Notes: generated by a model not told the origin, from the letters alone. Shown: positions 23,236-34,525, counted from the stretch's first letter. The stretch is DNA of 64,000 bases from Spodoptera frugiperda (GCF_023101765.2 NC_064215.1:6076001-6140000), one strand, 5' to 3'. A program made the numbers and translations.

Positions 23236-23787
23236 ATGATTAGGTTACTGTTATTTGTGGGTGTACTGTGTGAAGTGTACGGAGATTTAGTGCCTTTGAT
23301 ATACGCGGCACCGAGTGCGGTGTCCCATCAATCCAGGATAGACATCAAGCACAGTCCAGGTTTCGTGGCTGGACCGTTGATATATAGTCCGGCAGCAACT
23401 GTATATGCTAACCAACAACTTGAGAACAAAGTGCGTGAGGCAGTGATAACGCCAGTATTCACAGCAGATACAATATTAACACCAGTGGCGTTAAGCTTTT
23501 TTCACAATCTTCCGTTGGCAAGGGCGCTTGAACATCCCATATCGATAGATAAAGCACAAGAGAATAATGCAGAGAATTATGAATTTGTGAATGCGGTAGC
23601 AACAAGTGATGAAAACAACAATGTGATAGTAACAGAAATTCCTGAACAAGAAAAATTAAATCAAGGAGATAAGCAGCCCGCGTCAGATAAGATCATCATA
23701 GTAGCTTACGATGACAACAGTAAAGTAGTAAGCACTACCAATGATCCACCAATAGAAGATGTCACAGAAGAAGCTGTATTAAATTAA
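23236..23787 (+). CDS. divergent QSR-module secreted protein with acidic C-terminal half (183 aa)
   Basis: MIRLLLFVGVLCEVYG is a signal peptide. Residues 17-55 look like the cluster: LVPLIYAAPSAVSHQSRIDI (18-37) followed by KHSPG. From about 60 on, the Ala/Pro repeats stop. The rest is ordinary-complexity sequence rich in Glu, Asp and Asn, with NVIVTEIPEQEK, DKIIIVAYDD and PPIEDVTEEA. It has no retinin-like segment, no basic KKRS site and no aromatic C-terminus (it ends VLN). Codons are more AT-ending than in the neighbours. TATAAAATA is at 23177 and AATAAA at 24047. I do not recognise the C-terminal domain. It may be a neofunctionalised cuticular gene whose secreted N-terminus was kept. Confidence 0.85.
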   Translation: MIRLLLFVGVLCEVYGDLVPLIYAAPSAVSHQSRIDIKHSPGFVAGPLIYSPAATVYANQQLENKVREAVITPVFTADTILTPVALSFFHNLPLARALEHPISIDKAQENNAENYEFVNAVATSDENNNVIVTEIPEQEKLNQGDKQPASDKIIIVAYDDNSKVVSTTNDPPIEDVTEEAVLN

Positions 23788-24054
23788 TTAGATTCAAATG
23801 AGATCTAAGACTGGTATTTTTATGCAAATTTAATGTAAAAAATATTTAGCGATGATAATGTTTTACTTTATGGATATATAACTTGTGGAAAGTAAAATGC
23901 CTTTAAGAATTGATACGTTGTACTACGGGACGGCTACACAAATAGCAAGTAAGACTTGTGACAGAGATTTGTCATTGTATGAATGTAATATTTGATTTAT
24001 GTATTTCCAAATATGCTTAGATATAAGTTAATTTATATTGTGAAGTAATAAAGA

Positions 24055-25025
24055 TGCTATCCTATGGGTTGTTATGTTTTAGTGTAAGTACTAATTTTCA
24101 CCCCTTTACTTTCATACTCCATTTTTTTAAACAATAAAATAATGCAGTTTCATTTGAAATTTACACATGTTACTTGGTTTTTTATTCTATGTACCACTTA
24201 ATGTGTTTCAATATAGTAAAAATTAAAAATAAATTTGAAATGTGATATGTGAAAATAAAAATTAAGAATTAAAAAGTAAAATGTGTACACTGAAGAGAAT
24301 TAAAACATAAAAATATGACGAATATTTCATAAACAAATCTCAACGAATAACAACCATTAAACAAATACTAGCGAGGTTTGGTTCTTTGATGTATTTCAAT
24401 ACGATTGGAAAGGTTTATTGTATGGCTTGGCAAAAAACGCCTTTGTTCCTATATAGTTAAGGAAATGTATACAATAGAACACGCCGGTAACACACGTGAC
24501 TTGGAAGGGTGCATTACTTCTGCTTCCTAAGGGTTGTATAAACGTGAGCTTCAAACTCTAAACGAATGTGACGTAGGCTTCTCTTCATTTCAGGAAATTA
24601 CATCGCTTTTACTTGCTTTTCTCCGTATTATTACCACAAACGTAATAGTGTGGTCCTAAATATTATTCTGAGGTGTAAGTTGTCCAAACATTGGCATTGG
24701 AAACTTCCATTCGTCGAAATATGAATTAGTTACTTATTTACTAATTTATACAACCATATCTAAATGCTCATTAGTTTATTTATTACTCATTAAATCATTA
24801 AACATCGAGAAACGTACGAGTACAAGTGACACACGACACCACTACTTTACCACATAACAATGTTCCTTATATGGTAAAACAGTTTAATGGCCTGAATGCT
24901 TTACATTCCACTTCACGGTGAATTTATTGGCTTGTGTGTGGTGCATAATCTTGAAACATGCCATATAGATACAGAGGAGGATGCGTAACTAGTTTATAAA
25001 TAAAACGGGTATTTAAAAAATCCAG
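24055..25025. other. intergenic, nothing recognised
   Basis: AT-rich spacer between the convergent 23236 and 25146 genes. No repeat family of this window was recognised in it. Confidence 0.6.
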
Positions 25026-25145
25026 AGTTTATTAATCAGTCATCAATATTATGTACATTCATGGAACTATTTCAGATTAATGACAATTTTGAATTTGAAG
25101 TCTCCTTTAGTGAAGGATTTTACAGCTGTTCCGTTGAGCAAAGGC

Positions 25146-25826
25146 TTACTTGTACAGGTGGGATACAGCAAGAGGAGTAGAGTAGGCAATGGGCGCGGAG
25201 TAGGCAAAGGAAGAGTAGGGGATGTGAGATGTTTGGAGGTCAACTCGGGACTGATGGGAGTACGCAGCAGGGGCGATGTAAGTGTTCAACAGACCAGCTG
25301 ACCGCTTCTTGATCAGATGGGCGTAGGCAAGGGGCTGAGAGATCACTGGAGCATGAGCGAGAACTGGGGCAGTCGCGGTATAGGTGGATGCAATAAGAGG
25401 AGTGTGAGCGGCGTAGGTGGTGGGCGTGTAGTAAGTCGTAGGGAACAAAGGTGCTGACCTCTTCTTGATCAGATGTACGGCAGGCACTGCAGGCACTGAC
25501 GCGATGGGCGCTGGCAGGATTGTGGCACCGTGTAGGAGCGGCGCGTTGTACGTGGTGGCAGCGTAGTAGTTAGCAGGGTAGTATGCAGCAGGCGAGGCGT
25601 ACGTCAGAGGGAACTGGGCAGATCGTTTCTTGATGAAATGGGTGTACGCCAGAGGAGCCTGGTAGAAGAGCGGCGAGGGATGGATCACAGTGCTGTCCTG
25701 TTTCGCGATGGTAGTCGCAGCGGGAGCCAAGTACGTTGTGTACTGCGTGATGGGCGCAGCAATTAGAGCACCGGGCTCAGCGACCGCGGCGGCGAAGAAA
25801 GCGCACAATACCACCAACTTGAACAT
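25146..25826 (-). CDS. cuticular protein with three KKRSA basic sites and a QSR module (226 aa)
   Basis: MFKLVVLCAFFAAAVA is the signal peptide (cut before EPG). The chain holds three nearly equal segments, each closed by a tribasic site: FIKKRSA (65-70), LIKKRSAP (119-126) and LIKKRSAG (171-178). A C-terminal part follows with AYSHQSRVDLQTS (188-200) and SAPIAYSTP repeats, ending HLYK. The sequence is Tyr/Thr/Ala/Pro-rich with no retinin-like segment. Cleavage at the KKR sites by a furin-type convertase would release three or four peptides of about 50 residues; this is inference, as no processing can be seen in DNA. A 5' UTR ATACAGACC (one mismatch to the cluster element) and a TATA/TCAGTC pair precede it. 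The AATAAA (minus strand) is at 25028-25033. Confidence 0.9.
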   Translation of the reverse strand: MFKLVVLCAFFAAAVAEPGALIAAPITQYTTYLAPAATTIAKQDSTVIHPSPLFYQAPLAYTHFIKKRSAQFPLTYASPAAYYPANYYAATTYNAPLLHGATILPAPIASVPAVPAVHLIKKRSAPLFPTTYYTPTTYAAHTPLIASTYTATAPVLAHAPVISQPLAYAHLIKKRSAGLLNTYIAPAAYSHQSRVDLQTSHIPYSSFAYSAPIAYSTPLAVSHLYK

Positions 25827-25829
25827 CTT

Positions 25830-25896
25830 GGTCTGTATTGTATTGTTGCTCGGATGAACGACTGATGCCTTGCCAATGTGTCGCTTCGTATTTATA
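25830..25896 (-). promoter_or_regulatory. TATA, TCAGTC initiator and leader element
   Basis: On the minus strand TATAAATA starts at 25896 and TCAGTC has its A at 25863 (spacing 33). ATACAGACC is at 25838-25830. Confidence 0.72.
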
Positions 25897-25899
25897 GAA

Positions 25900-28430
25900 A
25901 GTATCCTACACTAAAGCTAAGGGCGATCTCGTTTTGCAAACCGGTGCATGTCGGCCGTTCAGGAAGCTGATATTTAAAAACCACGAGGTCGTCTACAGTC
26001 CCGACTGGCCAGTTCATCATCGTCTTAATGCTTTTGTTGCAATACATATGCCAACGAGCCGACAAAGTAATTGAGACAGTTCAGTCAACGCTCCCGTACG
26101 CAAAATACCAGCCCGATACGAGCCGCGCCATATGTAAACTAGCCGATAAAGTATCTCTTCAATCAAGTATTTCATTCAATACAGATAATTTCAATTACTT
26201 TTCTACTACATAGGTACTTACTTGTGCTTCACGACATAATGTCTTCTTAGTCTACTCCTAGCAGCAATTTTAAAATCCATATTTTGTTCTTAGTACTTTT
26301 GCCTTTCTGGAAATATGGAGTACATAATAAACGTGGTGACAAAAAGATTTCATGTGAAAACGATGAAAGTTTCAAAATATTCTTTTGTTTGGAACTTTCA
26401 TTGCCACGCCATTTATTTAGGTGGTCGTCTGTCGCCGGGTCCCTGTTACTACCCCCGTGACGCTCTAAGATTATATCTACGTGAAAATTATTTGAATAAT
26501 GTATTTAAGCTCATTAGCATACAATACGTTATTCTCATACGTATGACGTATCAGTAGACACTGCCCTACTTGTTTAATACAATAATTTTGATAAAACCGT
26601 CTTCCTTCAATTGTGTCCCTACAATAAAACATTTTACCGAGAATTTTGTGTAAATAATAGCTCCACTGTTACCATGACAGTTTCTTATATTATTCCATTA
26701 GGGTCAATTTACATTTTATATTATACTTCAATAACAAGGCTTATGTTTAAATTGTAGGCAGAGAGGTTCGCAACTATACCATTTTAATCTTTAAAACAGC
26801 ATACTGTAACTAAGAAGTTTTTACTAAAAATCGATGACGTCATTTCTTCTCCCGACATGGTGGTTGTACCTCGTGCTAGGTAGCCACACTTACGACCACG
26901 TGGCTGTCCATTTTCCTGTAAGGAAAATACCTGACGACTTCGAGAGGGTAATTTAAAGGGTGACTCTGAATTCTATAAATAGAAGGTGAAAGTAGAGAAT
27001 AGACTAAAGTATATTTTTAAAATAGAATAGGATATCTTTTTTATATTGTGTGCTATGATGCAATCAGAGTTTACGTGCAGAAGTATGAATGTGTTTGTAA
27101 ACATACGTTCTAACGTATAGTGTAAGAACGTATGCTTGATTGTTTCTCTACTTTTCCGCCTGCAATGTCGTCTTATCCTCAATCTTTCTTTTTCATATTG
27201 CTCCACTGTCTAAACTATTTTGGTTTCATTTTTTCCTGTATTAACTATGTATTAAATAGTAACTATAGAAAATCATAGTGCATATTACATAGAAAATCTG
27301 TGGGCCAATCCACTTGCAACTCCTCTGATGTTGTGAATGTCCACGGCTTAGTTTACCATAAAGATTTTTTAATATGTACTTACTTTTCTCGATCCTTAAT
27401 ATACATTTTTATGTGGGAAAATCATCTAATGACTACTCTCGCCTTGGGCTAGGCGAGATAGAGTGTCAGATCTAACTGACTAAACCATCCTACTCCTGCT
27501 TTTCGAGCCAAAACCTGGGTAACCCCTAAGAAATGCAGACTCTTCGATCCTTGTATTGGCTGACCAAAATCAACATTTTTCAATGCGACAGCGTTTGACA
27601 AAATACGACTATAAATACTCCCATTCAAAAGATTCGACCAACTAGGACAATTGTTATGTTTATCTATTCATATTACTATGTAAAACTGTTATCAAATTCC
27701 AGCCATACTGAGAATTTCACACTAACAAACTGATTCTAAAATCAATAGTAAGTCCTTGTACAAGCGAATATTTAGTCGCTAGGCACACGACATTCGTTGT
27801 TTATATGTCGTCACTGTATTACTGTCCCCTATTTTAGTAATGGATAGATCTAAAATAGGTAAGTAGATTATAATTAAATATAGATCACTGACTTGAATGA
27901 TCAATCTAGTTGAAATCCTTGTATCATGTCTTGATCTAAATTGTGATTTAAAACTAGGTAATAGATACTTGATTGTTGTATGTAAATATTTTTTCTATGT
28001 TCGGACTTTTTGGTATTTAAAATTATAATTAGTTACACTAAACTCCATAGAGTGCTGCTAATAAGAATACTTAGTATAAAACTTAATATAGAAAAGGCAA
28101 TAATAATCTCACGTGGTATTCACAGCCAAAACATTTTATCAAAAATGTGAGTGCTTTAATAATAGACGCATGACAATGAGATGTCGTACCGCGACTGTGT
28201 TCAGCCATGTAGGCAATTGCAATATGCATAATTATGAAGTTTACAATATCTGGCGCTGACGTCCACTCCAGCCATGCCTACAATAATAATAAATCCACAC
28301 ATGACCACTTAATTAAATCATTGTTTACAAACATACAAAGAACGATCGACTGAACTTTATAAAAGTGGTTCGCTCAGGGTCGACGATGTGTTCCGGCAAC
28401 GCCTGTAATGTCACTAGTTTCATTACACTA
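25900..28430. other. intergenic between divergent genes
   Basis: Upstream regions of the 25826 (minus) and 28510 (plus) genes. A family 3 repeat lies at 27418; a TATAAAAG at 28358 lacks a matching initiator. Nothing else recognised. Confidence 0.6.
27418..27525 (+). repeat. family 3
   Basis: AAATCATCTAATGACTACTC, TCGCCTTGGGCTAGGCGAG and CCTACTCCTGCTTTTCGAGC. Confidence 0.68.
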
Positions 28431-28431
28431 A

Positions 28432-28495
28432 TATATAAGGAGATCACTACTGTACGAATGCATCAGTGCATCTGAGCTCAGATACAACACAGACC
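28432..28495 (+). promoter_or_regulatory. TATA, TCAGTG initiator and ACACAGACC (copy A)
   Basis: TATATAAG starts at 28432, TCAGTG at 28463 (A at 28465, spacing 33) and ACACAGACC at 28487-28495. From GCATCAGTGCATCTGAGCTC onward the leader equals that of copies B and C, whereas the TATA region differs. Confidence 0.75.
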
Positions 28496-28509
28496 TCTCC
28501 ACATACAAC

Positions 28510-28977
28510 ATGCTGAAGCTGGTGGTGTTGTCTTGCTTGGTGGCGGCCGCAGCAGCCGGCGCGCTCTTACCGTACGCGGCGCCCCTCGCCTACACGGCGC
28601 CCCTCGCCTACTCCGCGCCCTTCGCCTACTCAGCGCCCATACTGGCCCCCTACGCCCCTAACTACCGCGGCCCTCTGTCCCTGGCGCCCGGCCAGCCCGC
28701 CAACATCCTCGGAGCCGACGGCAGGCCGCTCGACACCTTGGACGTGAACCTGGACCGCTCCGCGCACTACACCGCCAAGGCTTTGGACAACGCCGGCCTC
28801 CACATCTTGAAGAAGCGCTCCGCTCCCCTGATCGCGCCCATCAGCCGCGTGGCGGTCGCTGCTCCCCTGGTCCACAGCTACGCTGCTCCCTTGGCTTACT
28901 CCGCGCCCATCTACAGCTCCCGCCTGGCTGTGGCTCCCATCAGCTACGCCGCCCCCTACGCTCAATACTGGAAATGA
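28510..28977 (+). CDS. retinin-like cuticular protein, copy A of a triplicated gene (155 aa)
   Basis: Signal peptide MLKLVVLSCLVAAAAAG (cut before ALLP). Residues 21-50 are PLAYTAP/PLAYSAP repeats. NYRGPLSLAPGQPANIL (51-67) leads into DGRPLDTLDVNLDRSAHYTA (70-89), the retinin-like segment. HILKKRSAP is at 98-106. A Val/Ala/Ser tail ends AQYWK. The product differs from copy C (34561) at a single residue (Ile134 against Val) and from copy B (31829) at several. The promoter upstream of the initiator is not shared with B and C. AATAAA is at 29002. A secreted cuticle structural role is inferred from composition and family. Confidence 0.92.
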   Translation: MLKLVVLSCLVAAAAAGALLPYAAPLAYTAPLAYSAPFAYSAPILAPYAPNYRGPLSLAPGQPANILGADGRPLDTLDVNLDRSAHYTAKALDNAGLHILKKRSAPLIAPISRVAVAAPLVHSYAAPLAYSAPIYSSRLAVAPISYAAPYAQYWK

Positions 28978-29713
28978 AGAACTTTGCACTGACAAACTAT
29001 AAATAAACCGACTACCGAATTTAATATTTTGTTTTAATATTTCATTTTATTCCTTAAATGTGTGTTGCTTTTCGACCTGCCTCCTTTTTGAAATTAATAA
29101 TTACCAAATGTGCCGTTTACATTTCGAAATAGAGATCTATGAACAGAGACGTAAATTGACCATAATTATTGTGATTTTTATTTCTGAGTCTGAATTTGTA
29201 AGGCTGAATCGACTTAAGTAAATATGTACTAAGTTTTATTCTAATTAATGCATTTATAACGTAAACAAGTTATGAAAATTCAGAATCGAAAATCGTGATG
29301 AAATTCAGGGCCTATCTAATCTTAACACTAACTAGTATTTAAAGAGGAGTTCTTCAAAATACGAATAATATAGCTTCAATGTGTCGAAATTATACAAAAA
29401 ATCTAGTACTGCAGATGACAGGCTACAATAATTTTTTGCTATCAAAAAGCACTGTAAGATGGTTTATCACATTATTAATTTAAACATTGACAAATTATAT
29501 TATTTGTAACATAACAATAAGTAATTACATGACAGAATAATGATTGTATAGTATTAACATACTTGTCGACATTGCAAATTATACGGCAGTCTATCATTCG
29601 CGGCAAATAAATATTAATGATAACGTATCTAGAGGACACACTTCCCTAATGAACAAGTAAAGGGATTGACTTTTATACAGTTTATATTAAATTCTCCGAC
29701 AGATAGACAAATA

Positions 29714-29908
29714 GACTGCCATGTTGGTCGAGTGGTCGCAAGTGCGACTGCCTAGCAGATGGTTCTGGGTTCGATTCCTAGATTGGGTAAAGTTTTCTTG
29801 ATAATTTAACTTAAAGTAATGACACGAAATTTAATATCGTATTCCGTATATTGCAATAGGGTTATTCCCTATTACACGGGACTCATATTACAACTGGAGA
29901 AAAGGAGA
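29714..29908 (+). mobile_element. tRNA-headed SINE, family 1, 3'-truncated
   Basis: A box TGGTCGAGTGG at 29725 and B box GGTTCGATTCC at 29768, then the family body up to CTATTACACGGGACTCATAT. Confidence 0.7.
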
Positions 29909-30486
29909 AATACCTGAACCATTTAGAACATTATTAAGTTATATCAGAAAGAGTCAGCAATTTTCCTTTAATATATACCAAGCACATTTTATACTCAAAT
30001 GGGTAGGCTGACATGTTTATGTAAGTATCCCTGTTTTCACCAGTAACGTTATAAGTCTTGTGATGATAATCGAGCCTTCTGCTACTGGCAGCAATAGGCT
30101 AGTGTCCAACTAATAAAAAAAATTATGGATCGCCAGTTATGAGTTGTGACTTCGTCATAATATTTTTGCGTCAAATAGCATATGTACTTATTACTAGAAA
30201 ATTTGCGAGAAAAAGATACGAAAATAAATACATTGACAAACCAATCAACGAAAGTGTCGTTCTTTTTAAATATTTTATTGTATTCAATGGCTGAATTAAT
30301 TTATTTTTAATTAAAGAAACTACCCTATTGCAGACTCGTGTGATATTACAGAGAAATAGGACCACTTGCTCTACCAGTCGTCCTTTTGTATTGAATAGTC
30401 TATTTATCGACGAAGGCTACATAATATCACGCTATATCAAATAGGAGTCAAATACACCAAAACAAACATTCAGAAATTGATAGTAC

Positions 30487-30590
30487 ATCCTGAGCTGCGG
30501 ACATCAGGATATATATCATAGCAGGAAAGTAGGAGTAGGAACGGGTGGTTTTTAGAGAAGTATTTGGACGACTTTCCACCCTTAAAAAAA
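30487..30590 (-). repeat. family 3, reverse, decayed
   Basis: CTGAGCTGCGGAC, AGTAGGAGTAGGAACGGGTG and GGACGACTTTCCACCC match the reversed family with deletions. Confidence 0.55.
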
Positions 30591-30599
30591 TGGGCTGAA

Positions 30600-30801
30600 T
30601 CTATACTAATATTATAAAGCTGAAGAGTTTGTTTGTTTGTTTGTTTGTTTGAACGCGCTAATCTCCGGAACCACTGGTCCGATTTGAATAATTCCTTTTG
30701 TTGTATAGTGCATAAATCGAAGAAGGCCATAGGTTATATAACATCACGCTATGACCAATGGCAGCCAAGCAGAGCGGGTGAAACCGCGCGAAAGTAGCTA
30801 G
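30600..30801 (+). mobile_element. short Helitron-like element (202 bp)
   Basis: Begins TCTATACTAATATTATAAAG after an A and ends AGTAGCTAG before a T. Near the end is a GCGG...CCGC hairpin. It contains a GTTT microsatellite and the segment GCGCTAATCTCCGGAACCAC, which also occurs in similar form in the intron-1 element. Non-autonomous. Confidence 0.65.
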
Positions 30802-31152
30802 TAAATAATAATTGACTAAAAAGCGATCTTTTACGAACTACCCTTGGATGGATAGGCAGTAAGGAAAAACATGGAGAAGGGTAGAACGCGATGTACCTAC
30901 TGATATTTATACCTACTTAAAATAAATAAATAATTTATATATGAGAATATAAATAAATACCTGTGCGTAAATAAAAATGAGAACAAGTAGCTTATCAGTA
31001 GAACCAACTTATGAGATAGGTAGTGCAGTTAAACTAAACTCATGAAAGATGCGAGAGATTGAGCACATCGCATCATATATTCTGAAAAAAACCAGTAGTA
31101 CCACCCACTTCAAAATGGAAAACCAGTAAATCTGAAGTATATTATGTCTATA

Positions 31153-31529
31153 TCTTTATATATATAATTCTTCTGTACGTGTGTATGTCACTGAACTTCT
31201 CTTAAACGACTGGACCGATTTTGATGAATTTTTTTGTGTGTGTTCAAGGGGATCTGAGAATGGTTTAGATTCACAATTTTGTCCGCTGGACAATGTTTTT
31301 TTAATTCATTTTTAATTAATTAGTAGTTGTTGATTTTGGAATGTTTTACATTGGATACGACAGACGGCGCTACCATCGCAGTGTCAAATATTAATGACGT
31401 TAGATATTGTCATAACATTTGAATAATAATTTTCATCAAAATGGTCCAGAATGTTTTAGCTTATTAATAAAATTTAAAATTTTCAAATTAAAGACGTGTA
31501 GACAGGACAACGTCTATCGGGTCCGCTAG
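31153..31529 (+). mobile_element. short Helitron-like element (377 bp)
   Basis: Starts TCTTTATATATATAATTC after an A and ends GGACAACG...GGTCCGCTAG before a T; the GGAC/GTCC pair forms the terminal hairpin. No ORF. It lies about 220 bp upstream of the copy B TATA region. Confidence 0.65.
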
Positions 31530-31750
31530 TTAAACTATAAATTACTCACAGAAACACATTAAATTATTGATATGTTCGGTTTTTCCTACCTACACGTATT
31601 TTATTAATAGGTACTAATGCTCTACAAACACGACAGGAACTGATACTTTTAATATATCAAATGGTCCGTATGAACTTTGTTTTCTTAAAAGAAAAGTAGT
31701 CTTTTCATGGCCACTTCGGTATCGCCCATCAAGTAATCTTATCACACTAG

Positions 31751-31814
31751 TATATAAAGCGTCTGTCAGGCCACAAGTGCATCAGTGCATCTGAGCTCAG
31801 ATACAACACAGACC
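31751..31814 (+). promoter_or_regulatory. TATA, TCAGTG initiator and ACACAGACC (copy B)
   Basis: TATATAAA starts at 31751, the initiator A is at 31784 (spacing 33) and ACACAGACC is at 31806-31814. The interval from ATCAAGTAATCTTATCACAC through the leader is nearly identical to copy C. Confidence 0.75.
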
Positions 31815-31828
31815 TCTCCACATACAAC

Positions 31829-32299
31829 ATGCTGAAGCTGGTGGTGTTGTCTTGCTTGGTGGCGGCCGCAGCAGCCGGCGCGCTCTTGCCGTACGCGGCG
31901 CCCCTCGCCTACACGGCGCCCCTCGCCTACTCGGCGCCCTTCGCGTACGCGGCGCCAGTGGTGGCCCCCTACGGTTCCAACTACCGTGGCCCCCTGTCCC
32001 TGGCACCTGGCCAGCCCGCCAACATCCTCGCTGCTGATGGCAGGCCACTAGACACCTTGGACGTGAACCTGGACCGCTCCGCGCACTTCACTGCCAAGGC
32101 TCTGGACCACGCCGGCCTCCACATCTTGAAGAAGCGCTCCGCTCCCCTGATCGCGCCCATCAGCCGCGTGGCGGTCGCTGCTCCCCTGGTCCACAGCTAC
32201 ACCGCTCCCTTGGCTTACTCCGCGCCCGTCTACAGCTCCCGCCTGGCTGTGGCTCCCATCAGCTACGCTGCTGCCCCCGTTGCTCACTACTGGAAATGA
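31829..32299 (+). CDS. retinin-like cuticular protein, copy B of a triplicated gene (156 aa)
   Basis: Same plan as copy A: signal peptide 1-17, PLAYTAP repeats, NYRGPLSLAPGQPANIL, DGRPLDTLDVNLDRSAHFTA, HILKKRSAP at 98-106, and the tail VAHYWK. It departs from A and C at residues 41-50 (AAPVVAPYGS against SAPILAPYAP), in AAD for GAD, Phe87 for Tyr, His94 for Asn, and one extra residue near the C-terminus. TATA is at 31751 and AATAAA at 32331. It is convergent with copy C, with about 2.3 kb between the stop codons. Confidence 0.92.
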   Translation: MLKLVVLSCLVAAAAAGALLPYAAPLAYTAPLAYSAPFAYAAPVVAPYGSNYRGPLSLAPGQPANILAADGRPLDTLDVNLDRSAHFTAKALDHAGLHILKKRSAPLIAPISRVAVAAPLVHSYTAPLAYSAPVYSSRLAVAPISYAAAPVAHYWK

Positions 32300-32339
32300 A
32301 GAACTTACGACAGTCCACTGATCAATTGTAAATAAACCG

Positions 32340-34525
32340 ACTACCGAATAATTATTTACGTACTTTTTATTGAACTCCAAAAACCGATAATGATTTTAAT
32401 ATTATTACAAGTAGCTTATTTGGGTCCTTAGGATTTAAGACAAAATAATTTCTGAAATATTTTGACTTCAATTGGTGATTGTAGAGACATAATACATATT
32501 TGTCAACCTTTGTCTTAATCAAACTGAACTTACAATATACCGTACTGTATTACATTCTAGATCCTTTGACAACACAAAAATACAAAAAACATTGTCATAA
32601 GAAGTAAATATAATTTACTTCAGTTGTTTAATTGACAGGGTACCGGCAGACCTTCAGCTATCAGATGTCAGCTACACGTAATCGAGAGACATGTTGCGTA
32701 TTGAAATAAATATTGTTTGTTCGCACCTAACGACACAGACACGCGACACGTAATACTGCCCAGACACTGTCATTTACATCACACGAGACCTCGAAGGGAA
32801 GCCAGATTAAAGAAAATTTTCCATATTTTATGTATGAGCTTTTTTGTTTATTATATCAAGGAATACAATACAATGAAATTCAGTAAACTGTTCAACATTC
32901 AGTCTTTGAATCAAGAATCAATTTGAACTACTTTTAAACTAGAAGCACTTAAAATTTTTATTCCGCACTATTTGGCATCACTCTTAGAAAGGAATCCTCG
33001 GCAGCCTCGACTGCGACCACTCGACTGACTAGGCAGGGTTTGAAAAATCAGACGTCATCAAATTCAATGATTTCTTATGAATACACATTATAAAAATATT
33101 TGTAATTTATGTCCATAATGTGCATACATGTTTGAATATTGGCATACGCACCCTGGTAAGACAATGCCTTTTTTTGAGGGACAAGCCCTCTACATCCCCC
33201 AACCGTTGCAAGTCCTGTAAGCCAGGATCTACTGAAGATACACCCATGAAACCACCGGAACACTGAAGTCTGGCGCTACTAGAGACATGGATAACTGTCT
33301 TGGATCCCGTAACGAAATAAATCAGAAGAAATAATTAGAGAAGAACAAAAGAAAACGATAGTTTGCACGTGACAATGCCATTATTGAAATATAACATGGG
33401 GCTATGTTATTTTAATCTTTCCATGATCACTTAGGTCGATTTTACCTCGATGACTCATCTTTCGTCATTCGTTCCTGATTTATATATTTTAATCCTTAAT
33501 TAGATCCCTTATCGCAGCTACATCGTTGGTTACCACAAGCGTGACTGCTGAAATTCCTGGATCTCTCATAGCACTATTGGGTATTTTCCCGAGTCCCGAA
33601 CAGTGGGTGTTACATTTAAGTGTATATTTGCTTGTGCCTTTGAAGATTCGAGGATATTATGTAATAATGGTATGTAACATTATGTTGAAGTTATGAATGC
33701 GTATTTATAAGTATTAACCACGAAGTTCTTTTTAAAGTGAAAACCAATATCTATGTTATTACGTATGTATTATGTATTACGTATGTATCATCAGTAAATC
33801 TATCAATCCATTGAACCCTAATTAGCTTAAGCAAGAAAATTTACAATTGTAGAAGGTAATTAGTAGTCAGCCTACGCCATAATGTAGCAATTGATAAATA
33901 ATAACCATTTGAATTTCAATGATTGAAGTGTAGTACAGGTATTAGGATGTCTATAGTCAATTAATTGATTTATCAATTTTAGTAACTATCGCTCGAATAC
34001 TGAAAAGCTACTCAATTTTAGGTTGTACTTAAATATCGTGCTATCTCTGTCATTTTATAAAGAATTGATAGCGACAGAACTAGTCTGGAGAACGTCTTAA
34101 AATTGAGGAGCGTTTGAGTATTTGGACATATTTGACATTGAACATAGTCAAATAGTCCTGGCCTGTCTATACAGGCCTTAGGATTCAAGAATCTCCCTCC
34201 GTCTCCGTAGGATTCAAATTTTCCTAAGTAAGGGATTCTTAGGTAATTTAGTTCTCAATTAAATTGTTTTCACACAAGCACTTAATTCAAATCTTCCTGT
34301 CAGGTAATTTAGTTCTCAATTAAATCGTTTTCACACAAACAGTTCTAAATCGTTTGTCATATAATTAAACAGTATTATGTATCAAAATATCGAGTAGATT
34401 GAGTGATATGGGCGGCTGCTTAAGTCAAGTGCGATATGATAATAGGCACAGAGTATGCCAGTAAAATAATAAACTTACCTGTAGCTTTTTGAAATCAATA
34501 AAAACGAAATAATTTAATTGGTAGT
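32340..34525. other. intergenic between convergent copies B and C
   Basis: Holds the 61-bp direct repeat (34241) and a GC-richer block at about 33165-33310 that may be a transposon fragment but could not be assigned. Confidence 0.55.
34241..34341. repeat. direct repeat, period 61 bp
   Basis: AGGTAATTTAGTTCTCAATT with the following AAATTGTTTTCACACAA (34241) recurs at 34302 with one change. Confidence 0.85.

Larger units (their letters stand above)
29010..31745. other. intergenic between copies A and B
   Basis: Holds SINE family 1 (29714), family 3 (30487) and two short Helitron-like elements (30600, 31153). The tandem A/B duplication has been filled with later insertions. Confidence 0.6.

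Noticed and set aside
28358..28365. Second TATA box (TATAAAAG) upstream of copy A
   Set aside because: No CAGT initiator lies 30-35 nt downstream, while the TATATAAG at 28432 has one at exactly 33.
33165..33310. Possible coding exon in a GC-richer block
   Set aside because: No open frame with splice signals; it resembles a mobile-element fragment more than an exon, and I could not assign it.
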